Origin: DATHTC01 sp035456465
Lineage (GTDB): Bacteria > Actinomycetota > Thermoleophilia > Gaiellales > Gaiellaceae
Length of the DNA stretch: 64,000 nt
Assembly (NCBI GenBank): GCA_035456465.1
Contig: DATIDD010000035.1
Location: 124,001-188,000, forward strand
Direction of reading: 5' to 3'
Part shown: positions 1-6,922 of the stretch, one piece after another
Position numbering within the stretch: the first letter of the stretch is position 1
Layout of the letters: each line of letters opens with the position of its first letter
Translations under genes and position numbers: made by a program
Notes under the pieces: model-generated
Database searches by the model: none
Told to the model about the DNA's origin: nothing
The model's input: the letters and a program-made list of their open reading frames with translations, nothing else

Positions 1-146
1 TCCCCGTCGTCGCGATCGGCGGCGTGGACGCGTCGAACGCGGCCTCCTGCATCGCGGCGGGTGCTGCGGGCGTCGCGGTCGTCCGGGCCGCGAGCGAAGC
101 TCGTGCGGTGCGCGCGGCGGTCGATGAGGCTCTCGCAGCTCGGTGA
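1..146 (+). CDS. thiE: Thiamine-phosphate synthase, C-terminal end (partial)
   Basis: The reading frame entering the window from base 3 encodes the last 47 residues of a TIM-barrel protein and stops with TGA at 144-146. The segment PVVAIGGVDASNAA resembles the glycine-rich phosphate-binding strand at the end of ThiE, the enzyme that joins the thiazole and pyrimidine moieties into thiamine monophosphate. The last 23 bases overlap the start of thiL, the next step in the pathway, which supports the assignment. The 5' part lies outside the window, so a related TIM-barrel enzyme cannot be excluded. Confidence 0.72.
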   Translation, partial: PVVAIGGVDASNAASCIAAGAAGVAVVRAASEARAVRAAVDEALAAR

Positions 147-930
147 GTTCGGCCTCCTCGACGAGCTCGCGCGGCGCGGGCTGGTCGAGGGGATCGAGCA
201 CGACGCGGCGCAGGTCGGCGGCCTCGTCGTCACGCAGGACTCGCTCGTCGAGGGGGTGCACTTCCGTCTCGACTGGATCTCGTACCGCGATCTCGGCCAT
301 CGCGCCGCGGCCGTCAACGTCAGCGACCTCGCCGCCTGTGGCGCGACGCCGGAGGCACTGCTCGTCTCGCTCGCGGCTCCCGCCGACACGCGGGTGGAGG
401 ACGTCGTCGAGCTGTACGAGGGGCTCGTCGAGCTTGGCGCGCCCGTCGTCGGCGGCGACACGACGCGGGCCGACCGGCTGTTCCTGACCGTGACCGCGCT
501 CGGTCCCTCGGAGCGCGTGCCAGGACGCGAGGGCGCGAGGCCCGGCGACCTGCTCGTGGTGACGGGGCCGCTCGGCGCTGCCGGGGCGGCGTTCCGCGAG
601 GGGCGCTACCTGCGCCCGCCGGTGCGCACGCGCGAGGGCAGGCTGCTCGCGCAGGCCGCGTCGGCGATGCTGGACGTCTCCGACGGGCTGGCGCAGGACG
701 CCGCGCACATCGCCCGGCGCTCCGGCGTCCGCTGCGTGATCCACCTCGAGCGCGTCCCGCTCGCGGGCGAGCTCGCGGACCTGGGGTTCGGCGAGGACTA
801 CGAGCTGCTCGCGGCGACCCGTGACCCGCTCGACTTCGCCGTGATCGGACGCTGCGAGGAGGGCGCGGGGGTGGAGCTGCTGCTCGACGGCGCCCCGTAC
901 GAGCTCGGCGGCTGGGACCACTTCGCGTAG
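124..930 (+). CDS. thiL: Thiamine-monophosphate kinase
   Basis: This enzyme phosphorylates thiamine monophosphate to the cofactor thiamine diphosphate in the cytoplasm. The family's metal and nucleotide residues are visible: TQDSLVEGVHFR near residues 39-50, VVGGDTTRAD near 108-117, and MLDVSDGLAQDA near 182-193. The ATG at 124 gives the usual N-terminus (LGEFGLLDEL); an upstream GTG-type start at 61 would add an unconserved arginine-rich tail lying inside thiE. At 268 residues it is shorter than the typical 300-330, mostly through a compact C-terminal half. It overlaps thiE by 23 bases, so the two are co-transcribed and probably translationally coupled. Confidence 0.93.
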   Translation: MRLSQLGEFGLLDELARRGLVEGIEHDAAQVGGLVVTQDSLVEGVHFRLDWISYRDLGHRAAAVNVSDLAACGATPEALLVSLAAPADTRVEDVVELYEGLVELGAPVVGGDTTRADRLFLTVTALGPSERVPGREGARPGDLLVVTGPLGAAGAAFREGRYLRPPVRTREGRLLAQAASAMLDVSDGLAQDAAHIARRSGVRCVIHLERVPLAGELADLGFGEDYELLAATRDPLDFAVIGRCEEGAGVELLLDGAPYELGGWDHFA

Positions 931-978
931 CGAAGAAACCTTGCGCCCGCACGAGCGCGTAGAGAGTCTTCGAGGGGC

Positions 979-2028
979 GTGCTCGGCTACCTGTCCAAGC
1001 GGATCGCCTGGGGAGCGGTGCTGTTCCTGGCGATCACGCTGGTCGTGTACGTCCTCTTCTTCATCATCCCCGTCGACCCGACGCGCCGCGGCCGCGGTAC
1101 GACCGCCGAGGAGCTGTACATCCGCGAGGCGTATTCGATCGAGGGGCCGATCTGGGAGGAGTACCCGCGCTTCGTGTGGGGCGTCGTCCGGCACGGCGAC
1201 CTGGGCAACTCCTACGGCAATCGCCAGGAGGTCAGCGAGATCATCCGCCGGGCGGCTCCGGTCACGATCTCGCTCGTCGTCGGCGCGGCGTTCTTCTGGC
1301 TCCTGATCGCGATCCCGGTCGGGACGATCTCTGCGCTGCGCCCGCGGTCGGTGCTCGACCGGGCGTCGATGCTGTTCGTGCTCGTCGGGATCTCGCTCCA
1401 CCCCTTGTGGATGGGCCTCGTCTTCTCGTACTTCGCGGGCTACCGCTGGGGCATCGCGCCGATCGGCGGCTACTGCAACCTGCTCGACAACGACGTCTCC
1501 CAGCGCTGCGCGGGCCTGATCCCGTGGGCCCACCATCTCCTGCTCCCCTGGTTCACGCTGTCGCTGCTCTTCGCCGCGCTCTACACGCGGATGGTGCGCG
1601 CGAGCGTGCTCGACACGATGCAGGACGACTACGTCCGCACGGCGATCGCCAAGGGCGCCTCCTCGTGGCGCGTCGTGCGCTCGCACGTGCTCCGGAACGC
1701 GCTCTTGCCCATCGTGACGATGCTCGCGATGGACCTCGGCGTGGCGCTCGGGATGTCCTTCTTCGTCGAGATCGCGTTCGGCCTGCCCGGGCTCGGGAGC
1801 GAGTCGGTGCGGGCGCTCCGCCGCCGCGACCTCCCGGTGATCGTCGGCGTGACCACCGTCGGCGCGATCGCCGTCGTCACGCTCACGACGATCGTCGACA
1901 TCGTCTACGGCCTGCTCGACCCCCGCGTGCGGCGTGCTCACCGGTACCGCGGCGACGAGCAGCGGGAGCCCGAGCTCGCGGCGGCGGAGACGGCGAGCGC
2001 GCCGGCGTTCGCTAGAGCCAGTCGCTGA
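979..2028 (+). CDS. OppB/DppB-type ABC transporter permease, orphan
   Basis: A 349-residue integral membrane protein with the features of a peptide/nickel ABC importer permease: an N-terminal membrane helix right after the start, a large external loop, and several further helices. The EAA-type cytoplasmic loop that contacts the ATPase is seen as DDYVRTAIAKGASSWRVV near residue 215, followed by RNALLPIVTML. The GTG at 979 is chosen because the first transmembrane segment starts immediately after it. No binding protein, second permease (OppC) or ATPase (OppD/F) is next to it: thiL lies upstream and a convergent thioredoxin gene overlaps its last 17 bases. Partners must be encoded elsewhere or the gene is a leftover of a larger operon. 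Confidence 0.88.
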   Translation: MLGYLSKRIAWGAVLFLAITLVVYVLFFIIPVDPTRRGRGTTAEELYIREAYSIEGPIWEEYPRFVWGVVRHGDLGNSYGNRQEVSEIIRRAAPVTISLVVGAAFFWLLIAIPVGTISALRPRSVLDRASMLFVLVGISLHPLWMGLVFSYFAGYRWGIAPIGGYCNLLDNDVSQRCAGLIPWAHHLLLPWFTLSLLFAALYTRMVRASVLDTMQDDYVRTAIAKGASSWRVVRSHVLRNALLPIVTMLAMDLGVALGMSFFVEIAFGLPGLGSESVRALRRRDLPVIVGVTTVGAIAVVTLTTIVDIVYGLLDPRVRRAHRYRGDEQREPELAAAETASAPAFARASR

Positions 2029-2299
2029 AGGCCCGCTCGAAGCGGCTGCGCGGCTGGGCGCCGAGCACCTCCGCGCGCGGCGCGCCGCCCTCGAACAGGA
2101 TCACGGTCGGCAACGACAGCACCCCGTAGCGGCCGGCGACGTCGGGGCTCTCGTCCACGTCGACGCGGACGACCGGGAGCGGCAGCGCGTCGAGGATGGG
2201 GTGGACGGCGTCGCACGGCGTGCACCACGGCGCCCAGAAGTCGACGACGACGGGCCCCTCGGCGCGCAGCACCGCGGCCTCGAACTCCGCCGGCGTCAC
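2012..2299 (-). CDS. Thioredoxin-fold protein (WCTPC)
   Basis: A 95-residue single-domain thioredoxin: VVVDFWAPWCTPC carries the redox-active cysteines at 26 and 29, and the cis-proline motif SLPTVILFEGG follows at about residues 62-72. No signal peptide is visible, so it is expected to act in the cytoplasm in disulfide reduction. The active site reads CTPC rather than the classical CGPC, a change that usually alters redox potential. GTG at 2299 is used; it follows the glycosyltransferase stop by 10 bases, so both are probably on one transcript. Its 3' end overlaps the convergent permease gene by 17 bases. Confidence 0.88.
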   Translation of the reverse strand: MTPAEFEAAVLRAEGPVVVDFWAPWCTPCDAVHPILDALPLPVVRVDVDESPDVAGRYGVLSLPTVILFEGGAPRAEVLGAQPRSRFERAFSDWL

Positions 2300-2309
2300 C
2301 GTCGGCCCG

Positions 2310-3020
2310 TCACAGCCGCCCCGCGAGCGCCGACAGCCGGAGCAGCGGCACCTTCCACACCGCCTCGAGCACGATCGCGCGCGACATCTTCGACCCGCCC
2401 TCCTCGCGGTCGACGAACCGGATCGGCACCTCGACGACCCGGAACCCCCGCCGCAGCGTGCGGTACGTCGTCTCGATCTGGAACGCGTACCCCCTCGAGT
2501 GGATCGCGTCGAGGTCGATCGCCTCGAGCACGCGCCTCCGGTAGCACTTGAACCCGCCGGTGAGGTCGCGCACGCGCGTGGTCAGCAGGACCTGTGCGTA
2601 CAGCGAGCCGCCGCGCGAGACGAACCGCCGACCGAGGCCCCAGTTGCCGACGCCTCCGCCGCGCACGTAGCGGGAGCCGAGGGCGAGGTCGGCGCCCGCG
2701 TCGACCGCGGCGAGCAGCCGCGGGACGTCGGCCGGGTCGTGCGAGAAGTCGCAGTCCATCTCGAGCACGAGCTCGGCGCCGTCGGCCAGCGCACGGCGGA
2801 AGCCGGCGATATACGCGGGCCCCAGGCCCTCCTTCCGCTCGCGGTGGAGGACGTCGACGTACGGCAGCTCGGCCGAGAGCCGGTCGGCAATCTCCCCGGT
2901 GCCGTCGGGCGAGTTGTCGTCGACGACGAGCACGCGCACGTCGTGCTCGCCGAGCGTGCGCACCATCCGCTCAACGTTCTCGCGCTCGTTGTAGGTCGGC
3001 AGGCACACGGTCGCCCTCAC
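2310..3020 (-). CDS. Family 2 glycosyltransferase, dolichol/polyprenol-phosphate mannose synthase type
   Basis: Transfers a sugar, probably mannose from GDP-mannose, to a polyprenyl phosphate at the inner face of the membrane. The GT-A fold signatures are clear: CLPTYNERENVERMV at the start, VVDDNSPDGTG, the metal-binding MDCDFSHDP, and GSRYVRGG. DLTGGFKCYRR and a basic C-terminus follow. There are no membrane helices, as in the short Dpm1-type enzymes. GTG at 3020 is preferred over the ATG at 3068, because it has a GAGGG ribosome site 8 bases upstream and because 3068 lies inside a promoter hexamer shared with polX. The product could feed lipoglycan synthesis or protein O-mannosylation. Confidence 0.88.
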   Translation of the reverse strand: MRATVCLPTYNERENVERMVRTLGEHDVRVLVVDDNSPDGTGEIADRLSAELPYVDVLHRERKEGLGPAYIAGFRRALADGAELVLEMDCDFSHDPADVPRLLAAVDAGADLALGSRYVRGGGVGNWGLGRRFVSRGGSLYAQVLLTTRVRDLTGGFKCYRRRVLEAIDLDAIHSRGYAFQIETTYRTLRRGFRVVEVPIRFVDREEGGSKMSRAIVLEAVWKVPLLRLSALAGRL

Positions 3021-3063
3021 GGCCACGGCCCTCGCGCGGAGACGATCGCCTGCACGGCCGTGA

Positions 3064-3073
3064 ACCATAGAGT
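3064..3073. promoter_or_regulatory. Symmetric divergent -10 element (ACCATAGAGT)
   Basis: The plus strand reads TAGAGT (3068-3073) followed by exactly 6 bases and the GTG of polX; the minus strand reads TATGGT (3069-3064) heading toward the glycosyltransferase. The two hexamers share the central TA. No Shine-Dalgarno precedes polX, consistent with a leaderless transcript. Inferred by pattern only. Confidence 0.5.
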
Positions 3074-3079
3074 TGCGCC

Positions 3080-4783
3080 GTGCCCCCGCTCCCGCGCAAC
3101 GGTGACGTCGCCGCGCAACTCGACCTCCTCGCCGACCTGCTCGAGCTCGAGGGCGAGGCCGCGTTCCGGGTCGTCGCCTACCGCCGCGCCGCGAACCGGA
3201 TCCGCGAGACGTCGAGCTCCGTCGCCGAGCTCGCGCTCGAGGGCAAGGCGAAGGAGCTCGGCGGGATCGGCCGGACGATCGAGGAGAAGATCGTCCAGAT
3301 CGTCGACCACGGCGAGATCGACGCGCTGACGAAGCGGCGCGAGCGCGTCCCGCCCGAGGTCGTGCTCTTCCTCCGGCTGCCCGGGCTCGGCCCCAAGACA
3401 GCGGCGCGGATCTGGCGCGACCTCGGCGTGACGACGCTCGCGGGGCTGAAGGAGGCCGCCGAGGCCGAGCGGCTGCGGACGCTCCCGGGGCTCGGCGCGA
3501 AGCTCGAGGAGCGCGTGCTCAAGGCGATCGACGAGGCCGCGACCGCCGAGCCGGTGCGGCCGCTGCTCGGGCACGGCCTCCCGGCGGTCCTCGCCGTCGT
3601 CGAGACGATGCGCGCCTCGCCGCTCGTCGAGCTCGTGTCCGAGGCGGGGTCGGTCCGCCGCCGGAAGGAGACCTTCCGCGACCTCGACATCATCGCCACC
3701 TCGGCCGACCCGCCCGCGCTCACCGAGTGGTTCACGAACCTCGCCTGGGTCGAGCAGGTGGTCGCGCGCGGCGACACGAAGGCGACCGTCGTCGCGAACG
3801 ACGGGCTCCGGTTCGATCTCCGGGTCGTCCCGCCCGAGTCGTACGGGAACCTGCTCCAGCACTTCACCGGCTCGGCCGAGCACAACGTCGCGCTGCGCGA
3901 GCGCGCGGTGAAGCAGGGGCTCTCGATCTCCGAGTACGGCGTCGCGAACACCGAGGACGGCTCGCTCTTCCGGACCCGGGACGAGGCCGAGCTGTACGAG
4001 TACCTCGGCTACCAGCTCGTCCCGCCCGAGCTGCGCGAGAACCTGGGCGAGCTCGACGCCGCGCGGAAGGGCGAGCTGCCCGAGCTCGTCGAGCTCTCCG
4101 ACGTCAGGGGCGACCTCCACGCGCACACGACGTGGTCTGCCGACGGCAAGGGGTCGATGGCGGAGATGGCCGAGGCCGCGATCGCGCGCGGCTACGAGTA
4201 CCTCGCGGTGACCGACCACTCGCACTACCTGCGCGAGGGGCGCCTGCACGCGCAGTGGAAGGAGCTCGAGGCGCTGAACGCGCGCCTCGCGCCGTTCCGG
4301 CTGCTGCGCGGGATCGAGGTCAACATCCGGGCCGACGGCACGCTCGACGTCGACGACGACACGCTCGCCGAGCTCGACTGGGTCGTCGCCTCCCTCCACA
4401 CCGCCTTCGACCGCAACCCCACGGAGCGGATCCTCGCGGCGATGGAGAACCCGCACGTCGACTCGATCGGGCATCCAACCGCACGCAAGCTGAACCAGCG
4501 GGGCCCCGCCGACGTCGACCTCGGGCGTGTGTTCGCGAAGGCCGGGGAGACGGGCACGTTCCTCGAGATCAACTCCCAGCCCGACCGGCTCGACCTGCGG
4601 GATGCCAACGCGCGCGCGGCCGGCGAGGCCGGCGTCCTGCTGCCGGTGACGAGCGACGCCCATTCGGTGCGGGCGCTCGGCTACGTCGAGCTCGGGGTCG
4701 GCCAGGCGCGCCGGGCGTGGCTGACGAAGGAGCAGGTGCTGAACACGCGGCCCTGGCGGGAGGTCGAGAGGCTGATCCGGTGA
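3080..4783 (+). CDS. polX: DNA polymerase X with C-terminal PHP domain
   Basis: A bacterial/archaeal PolX of 567 residues, the normal size. The N-terminal helix-hairpin-helix region (LPGLGPKTAARIW near 95, LPGLGAKLEERV near 135) is followed by the nucleotidyltransferase site GSVRRRKETFRDLDI with aspartates D201 and D203, and a third acidic strand RFDLRVV. The PHP domain begins near 343 with DLHAHTTWSADG and shows the expected metal ligands (VTDHSHY, GIEVN, HPTARKL, TSDAHS). The family fills short gaps in base-excision and break repair and carries PHP-dependent 3'-5' exonuclease or phosphatase activity. GTG start, no ribosome site, -10-like TAGAGT 6 bases upstream. Its stop overlaps the next start (GTGA). 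Confidence 0.95.
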   Translation: MPPLPRNGDVAAQLDLLADLLELEGEAAFRVVAYRRAANRIRETSSSVAELALEGKAKELGGIGRTIEEKIVQIVDHGEIDALTKRRERVPPEVVLFLRLPGLGPKTAARIWRDLGVTTLAGLKEAAEAERLRTLPGLGAKLEERVLKAIDEAATAEPVRPLLGHGLPAVLAVVETMRASPLVELVSEAGSVRRRKETFRDLDIIATSADPPALTEWFTNLAWVEQVVARGDTKATVVANDGLRFDLRVVPPESYGNLLQHFTGSAEHNVALRERAVKQGLSISEYGVANTEDGSLFRTRDEAELYEYLGYQLVPPELRENLGELDAARKGELPELVELSDVRGDLHAHTTWSADGKGSMAEMAEAAIARGYEYLAVTDHSHYLREGRLHAQWKELEALNARLAPFRLLRGIEVNIRADGTLDVDDDTLAELDWVVASLHTAFDRNPTERILAAMENPHVDSIGHPTARKLNQRGPADVDLGRVFAKAGETGTFLEINSQPDRLDLRDANARAAGEAGVLLPVTSDAHSVRALGYVELGVGQARRAWLTKEQVLNTRPWREVERLIR

Positions 4784-6075
4784 GCTTCCGCGAGGACGGC
4801 CACGCGGCCGTCGACTGGGTGGCCGACTACCTCGAGCGCGTGGGCGAGCTGCCGGTGCTCCCGCCCGTCGAGCCGGGCGCGCTGCTCGCGGCGCTGCCGG
4901 CGGAGGCGCCCGAGCGGCCGGAGCCGTTCGAGGCGGTGCTGCGCGACCTCGACGCGCTCGTCCTCCCGGCGACGACCCACTGGCAGCATCCGCGCTTCTT
5001 CGCGTACTTCGCCGCGACCGCGGCCGGGCCGGGAATCCTCGCCGAGCTCGTCGCCGCGGCGCTCAACAACGTCGCCTTCGTCTGGCGGACGTCCCCCGCC
5101 GCGACCGAGCTCGAGCTCGGCGCGCTGCGGTGGGTCGCCGGCCTCCTCGGCCTGCCGCCGGGGTGGCACGGCCACATCGAGGACACGGCCTCGATCTCCA
5201 CGCTCGGGGCGCTCTTCGTCGCCCGCGAGACGACCGGCCGGCGCGTCGTCGTCGCTTCGGAGGAGGCGCACTCGTCGGTGGAGCGCGCGGCGCGCATGCT
5301 CGCGATGGAGCTCCGCGCAGTCCCCGCCGACGACGAGTTCCGGCTCGACCTCTCGCGGCTCGACGTGGCCGACGCGGCGGCGGTCGTCGCGACCGTCGGC
5401 TCCACCTCGACCGCGTCCGTCGACCCGGTGCCGGCGCTCGCCGACGCCGCCGCGAGCGTCGGCGCGTGGCTGCACGTCGACGCGGCGTACGCGGGCTCCG
5501 CGATGGTCTGCCCGGAGCACCGGTGGGCGTTCGCCGGCGTCGAGCGCGCCGACTCGCTGGTCGTCAACGCCCACAAGTGGCTGTCCGTGCCGATGGACTG
5601 CTCGCTCCTCTGGACGAGCCGCCCGGACGACTTCCGTCGCGCCTACGGCGTCGCGCCGGTGTACCTGCGGACGGCCGAGGCGGCGCCGAACCTGTCCGAC
5701 TACGGCCCTGCGCTCGGGCGGCGGTTCCGGGCGCTGAAGCTGTGGGCGGTGCTGCGCTGCCTCGGCCGTGAGGGCCTGCAGGCGGGGATCCGCGAGCACG
5801 TGCGCCTGGCGGGCGAGTTCGCGCGGTGGGTCGAGGCCGAGCCCGGGTGGGAGCTGGCCGCGCCGCCCCGGTTCTCGCTCGTGTGCTTCCGGAGGGCGGC
5901 ACCCGACGAGGAGAACCGGCGCATCCTCGACGCGGTCAACGCCTCCGGCGAGGCGTTCCTCTCGTCGACCGTGCTCGGCGGCCGCGTCGCGTTGCGGCTC
6001 GCGATCGGCAACCTGCGGACGACCGAGGACGACGTGCGGCGCGCCTGGGACGCGCTGCGCGCCGCGGCCGCCTAG
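4780..6075 (+). CDS. PLP-dependent group II amino-acid decarboxylase
   Basis: A fold-type I decarboxylase of the aromatic-L-amino-acid/glutamate decarboxylase family. Visible features are TTHWQHPRFFAYF near the N-terminus, TASISTLGAL, HSSVERAARML, the PLP-aspartate strand LHVDAAYAGSAMVCPEHR, and the Schiff-base lysine K266 in NAHKWLSVPMDCS. C-terminal LSSTVLGGRVALRLAI matches the family's substrate loop region. At 431 residues it is shorter than plant/animal enzymes (about 480). Substrate is probably an aromatic amino acid, but the sequence does not settle which. GTG at 4780 overlaps the polX stop by 4 bases. The 3' end overlaps the convergent HxlR gene by 4 bases. Confidence 0.92.
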   Translation: MSFREDGHAAVDWVADYLERVGELPVLPPVEPGALLAALPAEAPERPEPFEAVLRDLDALVLPATTHWQHPRFFAYFAATAAGPGILAELVAAALNNVAFVWRTSPAATELELGALRWVAGLLGLPPGWHGHIEDTASISTLGALFVARETTGRRVVVASEEAHSSVERAARMLAMELRAVPADDEFRLDLSRLDVADAAAVVATVGSTSTASVDPVPALADAAASVGAWLHVDAAYAGSAMVCPEHRWAFAGVERADSLVVNAHKWLSVPMDCSLLWTSRPDDFRRAYGVAPVYLRTAEAAPNLSDYGPALGRRFRALKLWAVLRCLGREGLQAGIREHVRLAGEFARWVEAEPGWELAAPPRFSLVCFRRAAPDEENRRILDAVNASGEAFLSSTVLGGRVALRLAIGNLRTTEDDVRRAWDALRAAAA

Positions 6076-6803
6076 GTGGTACGGGCGGCCGCACCCGCAG
6101 TGGCGGGTGCGCGCCCTGTCGCCGCGGCCGTGCCGCCGCGATCCTGCGCCTCATGGCCGCGTGGGTCGAGGCTGAACAGGGACGCGAAGCGCGCCAGCGC
6201 CGTGCGGTCGCCCTCGAGGCGGACGGCGCCGCTCGCGAGCGCCTCGTCGGCGGAGAGCTCGCCGTCGACCAGGCGGAACACGGTCTCGGGCGAGGCCTCG
6301 ACGACCGCGTCCGCGCCCGGGCGGCTGCCCGCGGCGGCGTCGAGCCTGCCGTCGGCCACGCGAAGCGAGACGACCTCGTCGCCGCTGCGGATCTCGTAGC
6401 TCTCGGTCAGGCCGACGGCGGCAGCCGGATCGAACGTAGCCTCCGCCGCGTGCACGAGCCAGCCCGCGCGGAGCTCGGTCTCCGGCACGGGCGGCCCCAG
6501 CGTGCGGGCGCCCCACCGCGCGAGCGCGTGGAGCGCCTCGTCGAGCTCGCGCCCGTACTCGGTCAGCTCGTAGACGGCGGACGCGGCGGGCGGCGGCAGC
6601 TTCGTGCGGCGCACGACGCCGCCGGCCTCGAGGTCGCGCAGGCGCGAGGCGAGGATGTTCGTCCCGATCCCGGGCATCCCGTCCAGCAGGTCGGTGTAGC
6701 GCTTCGGCCCGTCGAGCAGCTCGCGGACGACCAGCAGCGCCCAGCGCTCCCCCACCAGGTCGAGCGCGTGGGCGATGGGGCAGTAGTGGCCGTAGCGCTT
6801 CAT
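6072..6803 (-). CDS. HxlR-family transcriptional regulator with SCP2-like C-terminal domain
   Basis: The N-terminal 100 residues are a winged helix of the HxlR type: CPIAHALDLVGERWALLVVR with the family's leading cysteine, then RYTDLLDGMPGIGTNILASRL and a wing ending in YELTEYGRELDEAL. The C-terminal half (about 125-225) resembles an SCP2-like lipid or ligand-binding domain (ADAVVEASPETVFRLVDGELSADEALASG), followed by a low-complexity Ala/Thr tail. Such fusions are known among actinobacterial HxlR proteins and suggest small-ligand sensing. It diverges from an MFS efflux pump, the classic arrangement for an efflux regulator. ATG at 6803 has a -10-like TACACT (6821-6816) 12 bases upstream. Confidence 0.88.
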   Translation of the reverse strand: MKRYGHYCPIAHALDLVGERWALLVVRELLDGPKRYTDLLDGMPGIGTNILASRLRDLEAGGVVRRTKLPPPAASAVYELTEYGRELDEALHALARWGARTLGPPVPETELRAGWLVHAAEATFDPAAAVGLTESYEIRSGDEVVSLRVADGRLDAAAGSRPGADAVVEASPETVFRLVDGELSADEALASGAVRLEGDRTALARFASLFSLDPRGHEAQDRGGTAAATGRAPATAGAAARTT

Positions 6804-6810
6804 CGCGTCG

Positions 6811-6857
6811 ATCGCAGTGTACCGCTTTGGTTGCGATTGTGTAGTTCTGACTTGCGA
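6811..6857. promoter_or_regulatory. Putative operator: three phased TGCGA half-sites
   Basis: Between the HxlR and MFS genes the pentamer TGCGA or its complement occurs at 6812-6816 (inverted), 6832-6836 and 6853-6857. Centres are 20 and 21 bases apart, about two helical turns. The first two form an inverted pair (ATCGCA...TGCGAT) and the last two a direct repeat (TTGCGA twice). The stretch is much richer in A and T than its surroundings. Assignment as the HxlR operator is an inference from position and spacing. Confidence 0.45.
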
Positions 6858-6881
6858 AATGAAAGTAGACGCTGGTACGTT
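6852..6881 (+). promoter_or_regulatory. Promoter for leader peptide and MFS efflux gene
   Basis: TTGCGA at 6852-6857 and TACGTT at 6876-6881 are separated by 18 bases, a plausible -35/-10 pair. The -35 coincides with the third TGCGA half-site, so a bound regulator would block polymerase. The -10 ends 9 bases before the ATG of a nine-codon reading frame. Confidence 0.4.
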
Positions 6882-6890
6882 GCAAGCCTC

Positions 6891-6920
6891 ATGACCACGA
6901 ACGACGAAAGGATTCTCTAG
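6891..6920 (+). CDS. Possible nine-residue leader peptide upstream of efflux gene
   Basis: A short frame encodes MTTNDERIL and stops with TAG two bases before the efflux-gene start at 6923. It lies directly behind the predicted -10, as a leaderless frame would. The ribosome site of the MFS gene (GAAAGGA, 6906-6912) is inside it, so translation of the peptide would expose or mask that site. This layout resembles attenuation leaders of drug-resistance genes. Frames this short arise easily by chance, so the call is tentative. Confidence 0.33.
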   Translation: MTTNDERIL

Positions 6921-6922
6921 CC

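Noticed and set aside
3021..3068. ATG 3068 as start of the glycosyltransferase
   Set aside because: It lies in the promoter hexamer shared with polX, and the added residues are not family-like; GTG 3020 has a ribosome site.
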